DNA from: Obesumbacterium proteus
GTDB taxonomy: Bacteria > Pseudomonadota > Gammaproteobacteria > Enterobacterales > Enterobacteriaceae
Direction: 5' to 3'
Assembly (NCBI RefSeq): GCF_001586165.1
Contig: NZ_CP014608.1
Span: 2,356,001 to 2,420,000 of the forward strand
DNA length: 64,000 bases
Part shown: positions 55,740 through 63,584 of the stretch, in pieces
How the letters are laid out: every line of letters starts with the position of its first letter
Numbering within the stretch: the first letter of the stretch is position 1
Translations under genes and position numbers: made by a program
Notes under the pieces: generated by a model
Told to the model about the DNA's origin: nothing
The model's database searches: none
Seen by the model: only the letters and a program-made list of their open reading frames with translations

Positions 55740-56482
55740 ATGAGCATGAAGAAAAAAAGCGGATACGGCTGGATAGCGGCGATGGCTCTGACGGTTCTGA
55801 CCGGCTACGCGCAGGCGGGCGTTTCATTGGATCGTACGCGGATCATTATTACCGAAAAAGAGAGCTCATCAAGCGCCAACCTATCCAACACGAGCCCCGA
55901 TATTCCTTTTTGGCTCAGTCATGGGTAGAGGACGCGGAAGGTCACAAGATTACCTCGCCGTTAATGGTTTTACCGCCGCTACAGCGAATCAACGGTGGGC
56001 AGAAAGGGATTGCACGCGTAACCAAAACCAGTGCGGTGAACACGCTGCCGCAGGATCGCGAAAGCCTGTTTTATCTCAACGTGCGTGAAATCCCGCCTAA
56101 GCCGAATAAGCCCAACATGCTGCAGCTCGCTATGCAGTCACGTATCAAGCTTTTCTATCGTCCGGCGGCAATTATCCCCACCAGCAAAAACGAGATCTGG
56201 CAAAACCAAGTGGTGTTCCAGAAAAGCGGCAGCACGATGACGGCGCAAAACCCAACGCCGTACTACGTCACCATCATTGGTTTAACGAATAGCGCGGGCA
56301 GCAAAATTACGCGCTTCCCAGGAATTATGGTCGCCCCGAAATCGAGCCTTGATTTTGCGGTTACCGATGCGTCGGTGAGCGCGTTCTCCATGATGTATGT
56401 CAATGACTATGGCGGCCACCCAGAACTGAAGTTCAACTGTTCCGGCAGCACCTGTAAAGCGTTGCCTAGCGCGCAGCAGTAA
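55740..56482 (+). pseudogene. Periplasmic fimbrial chaperone (frameshifted)
   Basis: A chaperone of 247 residues in two frames. The first (55740, signal peptide to AQA-GVSLDRTRIIIT) stops at 55928. The second resumes with 'AQSWVEDAEGHKITSPLMVLPPLQRINGG' and ends at 56482. At 55907-55911 there are five Ts where six would keep the frame (PF-L-AQSW). The subunit-anchoring Arg ('LDRTRIIIT') and Lys ('SRIKLFYRP') are present. As written it is broken; with one T added it is complete. Confidence 0.85.
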
Positions 56483-56501
56483 TAACCATAAGGACCCGAC
56501 A

Positions 56502-57125
56502 ATGCAAAATCGATTCGCGTTATGCGCATTTCTGGCACTGGGTGTCGTATTTCAGGCTCAGTCTACGGTGCCGCTGTTGCCACAACATCAAGATCGGGAT
56601 CATGCCGGTGAAGACGGTGGCATTGTTCGGTTCCATGGTTCTGTGTATGCCTCTCCGTGCGTGATGGCGGGGGAGAGCCGAATGCAAGATATCGATATGG
56701 GCGAAATGACGGCGCGTAGTTTTCATCGTGCTGGCGATCACAGCCAACCGGTGCTGATCAAAATCTATCTGCGCGATTGCCTAAAAGGGGCATCAATGGC
56801 GCGGAGTAGCTTGGCTTCTAAGACGACGGGAAGCGATTGGCGCGCCTATAGCACCGGCGAGCAAGCCGTACAGATGACCTTTATCGGTGAATCCGACGTG
56901 GCCGATCCTGCGCTATTACACACAGCCGGTATGGTGCAAGGGGCTGGCATTCGCTTGATGGATATGTCTGGCAATAAGCTGGCGATTAATCAGACCCAGA
57001 CGCCTTCTTTAGTGAAATACGGCGATAGTGTACTGACCTTTATGGCCGCGTTGGAATCGACGGGAAATACGGTCACCGCCGGTGAATTTCAGGGATTACT
57101 GCGCGTGAAAATGGAGTATTTGTAA
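56502..57125 (+). CDS. Minor fimbrial subunit
   Basis: A protein of 207 residues with a signal peptide (AQS-TVPLL). Pilin pattern 'FHGSVYASPCVMAGESRMQDIDMGEMTARSFHRAGDHSQPVLIKIYLRDC' and a C-terminal 'FQGLLRVKMEYL'. Its stop overlaps the adhesin start by one base. Probably an adaptor near the tip. Confidence 0.82.
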   Translation: MQNRFALCAFLALGVVFQAQSTVPLLPQHQDRDHAGEDGGIVRFHGSVYASPCVMAGESRMQDIDMGEMTARSFHRAGDHSQPVLIKIYLRDCLKGASMARSSLASKTTGSDWRAYSTGEQAVQMTFIGESDVADPALLHTAGMVQGAGIRLMDMSGNKLAINQTQTPSLVKYGDSVLTFMAALESTGNTVTAGEFQGLLRVKMEYL

Positions 57126-58180
57126 TGAAACTGTCGGGCTTATTTCCACGCCAAGCGTGCGTTACGTGCGCGCTCGCTCTATCGCTACTTCCCGTTGGCG
57201 CGCAGGCCTATATTGATGGCGAAATTATCCCGGTCGGTGGCCCGCATCAATACAACATCGATGTGGGAAATCAGGATATTACCTCTAACGTGGCGGGCTC
57301 TCTGATTAGCTCGGAGTTTGCATTAGGTGGGCTTTATGCTGGCACAGCCTATTGCAATACGCCGATGACGAATCAGCCGGTATTTTTCACCTCGCGTGCA
57401 ACGTTGGCTGAATCAGGCAATAACCCCGGCTATCTGCGTTTGAACGACTATATGGATGTCAAAATTGAAATTTACATCCGTGGTAACCGTCTCGAATACC
57501 TGCCGGTTCCGTTCAACAATGAAAGCAACCGCGCATATCAGAACACCTGTGCGCCGCCATCGGTGCAGTACACCGATTTTGAGTCTGGGTCGAAGGGGCG
57601 TGTCACTTTTATGATCACGAAACCCATTATCAACGGGGTCAATCTGGTCGGGACGCAAATAGCTGAGTTATATGGCCGCATTGGCTCAACGGCCTCCGGT
57701 ATTGGCTCAGTGCCGATGTCGGTGATTTATATCAACTCAGGCGTTCTTACCGTACCCGATAAATGCGTGGTGAATCAGGGAACGCCTATCGTGGTGGATT
57801 TCGGCACCATTCCTGGTACGGGCAGCAAGCTCAATGGCAATAACTACAGCCATAACGTGCCGATTCACGTGAAGTGTGAAGGCGGAAGTTTTACCACCGG
57901 CAGCCTGAATATCAAACTGGCTATTCAGCAGGCCAGCCCAGCCAGTTTCAACAGTGATTATCTGGGAACCACCGGCTCGGGCGATCGCTCAAATTTGGGC
58001 ATCAAGCTGACAGATCAGAGCGGTTCGACCATCACGCCGAATAGATTTTATAACGTCCCCGGTTTTAACAATAACGAGGGAGATTGGAACCTCATCGCCG
58101 CGCCGATTGCAAACGCCGGAACCAACATTGAGGAAGGTGATTTTCAGGCTTCCGCAACCGTTGTTGCAGAGTTCCAGTAA
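57125..58180 (+). CDS. Fimbrial tip adhesin, two-domain (FimH-like)
   Basis: A protein of 351 residues: signal peptide ('VGAQA-YIDGEI'), lectin-like N-terminal domain (about 25-200) with extra Cys pairs, then a pilin domain (about 205-351) with 'VNQGTPIVVDFGTIPGTGSKLNGNNYSHNVPIHVKCEG' and a 'DFQASATVVAEFQ' ending. Length and layout match FimH-type adhesins, which bind host sugar. The ligand cannot be read. Confidence 0.82.
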   Translation: MKLSGLFPRQACVTCALALSLLPVGAQAYIDGEIIPVGGPHQYNIDVGNQDITSNVAGSLISSEFALGGLYAGTAYCNTPMTNQPVFFTSRATLAESGNNPGYLRLNDYMDVKIEIYIRGNRLEYLPVPFNNESNRAYQNTCAPPSVQYTDFESGSKGRVTFMITKPIINGVNLVGTQIAELYGRIGSTASGIGSVPMSVIYINSGVLTVPDKCVVNQGTPIVVDFGTIPGTGSKLNGNNYSHNVPIHVKCEGGSFTTGSLNIKLAIQQASPASFNSDYLGTTGSGDRSNLGIKLTDQSGSTITPNRFYNVPGFNNNEGDWNLIAAPIANAGTNIEEGDFQASATVVAEFQ

Positions 58181-58189
58181 GGAGAAATT

Positions 58190-58732
58190 ATGCGTCTGAT
58201 GGAACTGGCTGTACTAGCAACGCTGACGTTCAGTAGCGCGGTTGAAGCGGCGGGAGAGCTGGTGGGCGGCGCAATGACGTTTAAAGGCGTGGTTGTCGCT
58301 TTGCCTTGCAGCATCGCTCCGGGCTCGGAAAAAGTGCCGGTGGATTTTGGTGAGATTTCAACCAAGTCGCTTTATGCCACGGGGAAAACTACACCCATTG
58401 CGTTTTCGATTGTTTTAGAAGACTGCAACCCAAGCGTATTTGACTCGGTAACGGTCACCTTTGATGGCGACCGAAATTCGAACATGACCGATCGTTTGGC
58501 CATTAAGTCCGTGGCGCCAAGCGGTGCGAGCGGCGTAGGTATTGGCTTAGAAGAAAGCGATGGCTCACCGATTCGACTCAATACGCCAACCAACGCAACG
58601 GCGATCACCGATACCGTGATGCAGTTGAACTTCCAAGCCTTCGTGGAGGGTGAACCACAGGCGTTAGCGAATGGAACGTTAACGACCGGTGCTTTCACTG
58701 CAACAGCTAACTACACGTTAAATTATCAGTGA
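58190..58732 (+). CDS. Fimbrial subunit
   Basis: A protein of 180 residues, pilin family: signal peptide 'AVEA-AGELV', Cys in 'VALPCSIAPGSEKVPVDFGEIST' and 'LEDCNPS', ending 'FTATANYTLNYQ'. GGAG precedes the ATG. A pilin after the adhesin gene is unusual in order; it may end assembly or be a second shaft protein. Confidence 0.82.
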   Translation: MRLMELAVLATLTFSSAVEAAGELVGGAMTFKGVVVALPCSIAPGSEKVPVDFGEISTKSLYATGKTTPIAFSIVLEDCNPSVFDSVTVTFDGDRNSNMTDRLAIKSVAPSGASGVGIGLEESDGSPIRLNTPTNATAITDTVMQLNFQAFVEGEPQALANGTLTTGAFTATANYTLNYQ

Positions 58733-58754
58733 TTTGCTGAGAAGGTATTTATAA

Positions 58755-59429
58755 ATGAATTACCAGTGCTTTTTCTTTGATAAAAATATCTTTTTCTCTC
58801 AAGGCTTGAAGTCCGTTATTCAGGATGCTTGTGATGACTCAATGCGAGTCCAATTTACCAGCTCTAATAATATACATCAGCTTGTTGAGGTGCTTAAACA
58901 GCAAAGGAATGAACGAGAACAACGCTGGGTGATTTGTGATTTTGAAAGCTTTCCTCAGGGCCGGTTTAATGTGCTCAATATGATCAAGATGTACTACCGT
59001 CATCATAGACAGAAATTAGTCATCTTACTGAGCGAAAATAACATCCCACTGTTCTTTGCGTTGCACTCGTTATTGCCCGGTGCGCATTGGCTATTAAAAA
59101 GTGAATCTAAACAGAATGTGAGTCTGTTTTTTAATGAGCTGAAATGTAGCGAGATAGGACAAAATGTTTTTAGTCCCTCATTGGTGAGCTATACCCGAAT
59201 GAAATGGTTAACCGCCGATGCGGGGTGCTATATATCAAGCGATGAGTGGTGGCTAATGGAAGAGATATTTAAAGGTAAATCACTTTCGCAGATTGCGAAC
59301 GAAGTCAATATTAACGTTCGAAGGCTAAGTTATTACAAAAGACGTTTAATGAAGCGGCTTAATGTCACTAGCAATGTCGCTTTATTTAATGTTTTTAAAT
59401 GTATTGTGGCAACGCCTCGTAACGACTGA
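58755..59429 (+). CDS. LuxR-type regulator (fimbrial cluster)
   Basis: A protein of 224 residues. N-terminal half resembles an atypical receiver-like domain without obvious phospho-acceptor set; the C-terminal HTH of the LuxR class is weakly canonical ('WWLMEEIFKGKSLSQIANEVNINVRRLSYYKRRLMKRLNVTSNVAL'). Related to FimZ/RcsA-type regulators. It follows the last pilin gene after 22 bases and probably controls the operon, and may act on the peptide system that begins 96 bases later. Confidence 0.75.
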   Translation: MNYQCFFFDKNIFFSQGLKSVIQDACDDSMRVQFTSSNNIHQLVEVLKQQRNEREQRWVICDFESFPQGRFNVLNMIKMYYRHHRQKLVILLSENNIPLFFALHSLLPGAHWLLKSESKQNVSLFFNELKCSEIGQNVFSPSLVSYTRMKWLTADAGCYISSDEWWLMEEIFKGKSLSQIANEVNINVRRLSYYKRRLMKRLNVTSNVALFNVFKCIVATPRND

Positions 59430-59479
59430 GTTATCAACGATTTTTAAAGATTACTGGTGCCATGTTCATCGGTAGGTAC

Positions 59480-59495
59480 ATGCAATTCATTGCAT
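59480..59495. promoter_or_regulatory. Small palindrome ahead of the peptide gene
   Basis: ATGCAAT-TC-ATTGCAT is a perfect 7-bp inverted repeat about 31 bases before the peptide ATG, and a TAATAA (59501-59506) lies just after. It may be an operator or promoter element. Confidence 0.4.
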
Positions 59496-59525
59496 ATTTT
59501 TAATAAACTAAGGTAAGGATTAAAT

Positions 59526-59720
59526 ATGAAACACATTAATGCAGCGGAAGCCGCACAGATCGTTGGTGGTAACTGCAAAACGTGTAGCAGCTCTTATGAA
59601 ACCGTGGTAATCGGCGGCGTGGCGTCTTGTAAATTAGTGACAGTTTGTACTGATAAACATGGCTCAACGACCACCATGAAAGATGCCGATATGAACCTGT
59701 GCCGCGTGCCAAATCGTTAA
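59526..59720 (+). CDS. Secreted Cys-rich peptide with double-glycine leader
   Basis: A protein of 64 residues. A 15-residue leader ends in Gly-Gly ('MKHINAAEAAQIVGG') and should be cleaved there by a C39 peptidase. The 49-residue core has five Cys (core positions 2, 5, 20, 26, 44). Resembles, from memory, the uncharacterised DUF4762-type peptides of Enterobacterales. AAGG..GGA upstream acts as RBS. The export and oxidation genes follow on the same strand. The role (toxin, signal, adhesion) is unknown; class II microcin is my leading guess. Confidence 0.75.
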   Translation: MKHINAAEAAQIVGGNCKTCSSSYETVVIGGVASCKLVTVCTDKHGSTTTMKDADMNLCRVPNR

Positions 59721-59750
59721 TCTCTCTGGTTTGCTAAATAAATAGTCACC

Positions 59751-59779
59751 AATACATGGAGAGTTGCTCTCCATGTATT
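59751..59779 (+). terminator. 13-bp perfect hairpin between peptide and DsbA-like genes
   Basis: AATACATGGAGAG pairs with CTCTCCATGTATT around a TTG loop and is followed by T-rich bases. It may stop most transcripts after the peptide gene, giving more precursor than enzyme. Confidence 0.75.
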
Positions 59780-59811
59780 TATTCGACGATCAATTTTGGG
59801 GCATTAAAGTT

Positions 59812-60480
59812 ATGCAGTTTAAACGCACAACGGTTATTAGTTATTCATTACTGCTTGTCATTGTCTCATCGTTGATGACCGTGTTGTTTTACCATGTGTT
59901 TGTGTTCAAGTCGTTTTCCAGTGATAGCGATAATCAAACCTCGCCGCAGAAAGAGTTAACTATTGCGCAGGCAGAGAAAAGCCCAATAAAAGAAAATAAT
60001 AGCATTATTGAAGTGATGTCCTATGGCTGTCATTACTGCGCGGCGAATGAGGATAATGTAAGGGAGTTCGTTAAAAAACTGCCCGAAGGCGTAGTATTTG
60101 AATCAATACATATCAATACGGAAAAAAGTGGATTATCTGCCTTTGCCCCTATTTTTGCCACACTGCAAGAAATGGGCGTAGAACCTGCCGTGCGTGATAG
60201 TGCGTATAACGCCATTATTGCTCGAGGGATTAATCTGACGGATGCAGCGGAACTAGATAAATGGCTGGTTAAAAATAGCATTGATGTTGCTGAATATAAA
60301 AAAGCGCGAGCCAGTGAAGCCGTTAAAAATCGATTAGATGAAATGTCAGCTATTACAGATTTTTACGATATTACGGCAACGCCGATTTTCATTATTAATA
60401 AGCGTTTTGTGGTCGCACAAGATAGTTCTTTCCCTGAATTCTCAAAACGTATGCTGAATTTGCTCGAAAAGGATAAGTAA
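59812..60480 (+). CDS. Membrane-anchored DsbA-like thiol oxidoreductase
   Basis: A protein of 222 residues from ATG 59812; ATG 59773 and TTG 59764 lie in the hairpin and are rejected. One membrane helix (about 8-30), then a thioredoxin-fold domain with active site C-H-Y-C (near residue 73-76) and cis-Pro 'TATPIFIINKRF' (about 189). The helical insert 'ATLQEMGVEPAVRDSAYNAIIARGI' fits DsbA. It should oxidise the Cys-rich peptide in the periplasm. TAATG overlap with the next gene. Confidence 0.82.
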   Translation: MQFKRTTVISYSLLLVIVSSLMTVLFYHVFVFKSFSSDSDNQTSPQKELTIAQAEKSPIKENNSIIEVMSYGCHYCAANEDNVREFVKKLPEGVVFESIHINTEKSGLSAFAPIFATLQEMGVEPAVRDSAYNAIIARGINLTDAAELDKWLVKNSIDVAEYKKARASEAVKNRLDEMSAITDFYDITATPIFIINKRFVVAQDSSFPEFSKRMLNLLEKDK

Positions 60481-61436
60481 TGGCGATGACCCGGTTTCTG
60501 CTGGGGTGGATAGTTTTCAGCACCAAAAATATCGGTGGGTATTTGCATCAAGTGACTCATCGCTTATTTTCCGCGCTGAAAACATTCTTTTGCTGGGTGC
60601 TGCGTTTTTGCAACGTGCGCCTTGTGTTGGCTATCGCTCGCGGGCTCTGTTTTTTGGGCGTGCTTGGGCGTGAGTTTCGTCATCAGAATCCGGTTGCGAC
60701 CCAGAACTTCCACTGCTTAACGGGGCAAAAAGGGCGCATCGATGCGTCATGGATTGCGGTTCGGCGCAAAATTTTAGAGGCCAGCGCAACGTGGGCACAA
60801 AACCCAAAAGTGCTGCGGCAGCTTGCCGCCTGTACTCAGCAGCTTGATGAGGCCGTGGCGCCGCTTCGCCTGCGAAAAAACGCGGTCATACTGGCGCCGC
60901 TGCACAGCATTTCGGATGTGCTCGCAGCGATGGTTGGCGCTGGCGTAACGCCGGGGCGTGCTAGCGTTATCGTTTCTTCCAGCGCTGAACAGTACAACGC
61001 CTGCGCGCGCGCCTTAGGGGGCGTTAATCTTTCTTACTGCTCTATTCATCAAGATAGCAAACAGCTGGCTTCCAGCCTGACCTCGTTGCTAAGCGACGTC
61101 GCGATGGGGCAGCAGAACCTCATTATTTTCCCTGATATTACGCCGGACTATACCGTGCAAACCGAAGAAGCCGCATCGGGAAAATTACGCTGCCGGTTGT
61201 TTGGACGCGTCGCGGGGCTGCATAGCGGCATTGCGCGTTTGGCGCGGGCAGTTTCTGCTCAGGTGGTTTTCTACCATCTCTACTATCAAGACGGGCTGCG
61301 TATCCATATTCATGCGCCGGTAAAAGCGCGAGATGTGGCGGAGAAACTGCCAGAGGTGATCGAGCAGGCGCTGCAAGAATATCCACATGATTGGCTGCTT
61401 TGGCATAGCCACTCTCTGTATTTTATCAATCAATAA
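60480..61436 (+). CDS. LpxL/HtrB-like acyltransferase homolog
   Basis: A protein of 318 residues. N-terminal hydrophobic segment (about 35-70), a region 'VILAPLHSISDVLAAM' at the place of the His-x4-Asp/Glu motif but with one residue fewer (H-x3-D, about residue 141), and a C-terminal 'YPHDWLLWHSHSL' close to the lipid A acyltransferase end signature. Late acyltransferases transfer a fatty acyl chain. Here the motif is off by one, so it may be altered or inactive; it may modify the peptide or a lipid. Confidence 0.6.
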   Translation: MAMTRFLLGWIVFSTKNIGGYLHQVTHRLFSALKTFFCWVLRFCNVRLVLAIARGLCFLGVLGREFRHQNPVATQNFHCLTGQKGRIDASWIAVRRKILEASATWAQNPKVLRQLAACTQQLDEAVAPLRLRKNAVILAPLHSISDVLAAMVGAGVTPGRASVIVSSSAEQYNACARALGGVNLSYCSIHQDSKQLASSLTSLLSDVAMGQQNLIIFPDITPDYTVQTEEAASGKLRCRLFGRVAGLHSGIARLARAVSAQVVFYHLYYQDGLRIHIHAPVKARDVAEKLPEVIEQALQEYPHDWLLWHSHSLYFINQ

Positions 61437-61439
61437 CTG

Positions 61440-63584
61440 ATGATGATGAAACCAATAATACCCGATCTGATTTTTCAGGAAGAGACTAACGAATGCGGGC
61501 TAGCGTGCATTGCCATGCTGGCGCAAACGCAGGGACGAAAAACCGATCTGGATACGCTGAGAGCGCGTTTCCCCGCGTCGGATCATGGAACTTCGCTGAA
61601 CGATTTATCCACCATTCTGGCCAGCCTTGGCATTGCTTCGGCCCCCGTGCTTTTTGAGCACCATGAGCTCAGTGAATTGCCCCTGCCGGCCATTTTGCAC
61701 TACGGCGCGAGCCACTATGTGGTATTGGCCTATCGCAAAGGTCATCAGGTGTGTGTGATGAATCCCGCGATTGGCCAACAATGGCTGCCCTTTACCTCGT
61801 TGAAAACTGAAATCAGCGGCTATGCGCTCATTCTCGATCCACAAACGCGGGTTACTGCTGAACAGAGCGCCGAAACAGGCACGACGAAAAGCGCATTGCC
61901 TCATGCGATGAGTTTGAAAGAAACGGCAGCGGTGCCCGGTATGTATGGGCTGATGCTGATAACGTTTTTGGTTTCTCTCACGTTATTCCTCATGCCTTCG
62001 ATGGTCAGTAACGCCATCAATCAGGCGTTTGCTGAGGTGGGTAACAGCCGCTTCCCTTATGGGTGGTTTATTGCCGCGTTTATTGCCTCAACGCTGCTGG
62101 CGCTGGGTGTGCGCGTGATCAGCGAGCGCTTTATCAAACGTTTTGTCCTGCTCAATAGCAGCGTGGGTTTTTCGCGGCTGCTCGCTAATCCACTGCGATT
62201 TTTTGAAAAACGCGCGCCGGGCGACATCTTTAGCCGGTTTATCGCGTGGCAGGGCGGCCTGTTGCAGAAAATCGAGCTGGATAACGGTTTGCGTAGTGAC
62301 TGGGTTATCTGCCTTATCGCGCTGGGCATTATGTTTTGGATTGCTCCCGTGCTGGCGCTGATTTCAGGCGTGGGGGTGATAGCCATGGGAATGATCAGCA
62401 TTTGGGCGGTTCTGCGCGATCGTTGGTATACCCAGCAGCTGCAGCTCAAAAGCGCAGTGCTCAATGACTTTTTCATGGAAACCTTGCAAGGCGTTTTAAC
62501 CATTAAAACAGCCGGGCTTGAAAGCCAGCGCAAGGCACAGTTTGCATGGTTCAGCCGCGATCTGTTTAGCTGCCTGCAGCGGCAGAAGGTCTATCAACAG
62601 GTCAAAGAGGGGCTGTATCAACTGGTTGGCAGCCTTGAGATGGTGGTTTTCATGCTGGTGGTTCTGCCGATGGTGAACAATAAGCAGATCTCACTGGGTG
62701 ATTTTTTTGCCTATAGCTTCTTACGTCAGATTTTTAGCTCTTATGTGACGCGTATTTTCTTTTCGATTATTCAAAAATCACAGCTGCATGTGATTGATAC
62801 CCGCGCCCACAGCCTGTTTTCGGCCGAGGAAGATCAACATGCAGTATCGCAAAGCAACGATCTAAGTACGGTCGCGCCGCATGTGCGCTTCGAGCGGGTA
62901 CGTTTCTATTACGATCCGGCGAAAACCATTTTCGCGGGCATTTCTCTCGATCTGCCAGCGGGCTCGCAAATCGCCATTGTCGGTGAGTCGGGGGCAGGCA
63001 AAAGTACCTTATTGCGGCTGATCGCTGGGCTGTTCTCTCCTCAAGAGGGTGACGTGCTGGTTGATGGAAACGCCGTTCTCGCTCAGCAACTGGCATCATT
63101 AGTGTGTCTGCAAAGCCAAGAAGACATTCTGTTTAATGCATCCGTTTTGGAAAATATCACCCTGTTCGACCCGCATTATCGCGACAGCGACCGCGGGCGC
63201 ATTGAGGAATTACTTACCTCGCTGGCGCTGTATCCGGTGATCCATCAGTTGCCCGGTGGTATCAATGCGCTAATTCGTGAAAGCCATGCTGCGCTTTCGC
63301 TTGGTCAGCGTCAGCGTCTGCTGCTAGCGCGTTCGCTGTATAGCTCGCGTCCCATTTTGCTGTTGGATGAACCCACGGCCAATTTGGATAACGAAACGGC
63401 GCGCACCGTGATGGCAGCGGTGCAACAACATTGCCGTAAAACCGGCAAAACCTTGATTGTGGTCACTCACAGCCAGCACATCCTTCCGCAGTTTTCGCAG
63501 GTTTATCACCTGTCCGACGGTGAACTGACACCTGTAGCGCCGGTTGAGGCCAAACCGATGGTTAACGTGGAGCTTTTGGCATGA
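61440..63584 (+). CDS. C39-peptidase ABC exporter
   Basis: A protein of 714 residues (start 61440, 61443 or 61446). N-terminal peptidase C39 domain (1-125): Gln13, 'NECGLAC' with Cys19, His92, and Asn108 where Asp is usual. Five to six membrane helices (about 170-440), ABC domain with Walker A 'GESGAGKST' (about 515), signature 'LSLGQRQ' (about 620) in place of LSGGQ, Walker B 'ILLLDEPTANLD', and H-loop 'VVTHS'. It cuts the leader after Gly-Gly and exports the core. ATGA overlap with the next gene. Confidence 0.88.
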   Translation: MMMKPIIPDLIFQEETNECGLACIAMLAQTQGRKTDLDTLRARFPASDHGTSLNDLSTILASLGIASAPVLFEHHELSELPLPAILHYGASHYVVLAYRKGHQVCVMNPAIGQQWLPFTSLKTEISGYALILDPQTRVTAEQSAETGTTKSALPHAMSLKETAAVPGMYGLMLITFLVSLTLFLMPSMVSNAINQAFAEVGNSRFPYGWFIAAFIASTLLALGVRVISERFIKRFVLLNSSVGFSRLLANPLRFFEKRAPGDIFSRFIAWQGGLLQKIELDNGLRSDWVICLIALGIMFWIAPVLALISGVGVIAMGMISIWAVLRDRWYTQQLQLKSAVLNDFFMETLQGVLTIKTAGLESQRKAQFAWFSRDLFSCLQRQKVYQQVKEGLYQLVGSLEMVVFMLVVLPMVNNKQISLGDFFAYSFLRQIFSSYVTRIFFSIIQKSQLHVIDTRAHSLFSAEEDQHAVSQSNDLSTVAPHVRFERVRFYYDPAKTIFAGISLDLPAGSQIAIVGESGAGKSTLLRLIAGLFSPQEGDVLVDGNAVLAQQLASLVCLQSQEDILFNASVLENITLFDPHYRDSDRGRIEELLTSLALYPVIHQLPGGINALIRESHAALSLGQRQRLLLARSLYSSRPILLLDEPTANLDNETARTVMAAVQQHCRKTGKTLIVVTHSQHILPQFSQVYHLSDGELTPVAPVEAKPMVNVELLA

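Noticed and set aside
53194..56482. Phase variation by slipped-strand mispairing in usher and chaperone
   Set aside because: The runs are only four and five bases, too short for frequent slippage; treated as mutation or sequencing error instead.
62057..62533. 158-codon open frame on the minus strand inside the ABC exporter
   Set aside because: Shadow of the exporter reading frame; low-complexity Ser/Arg content and no context.
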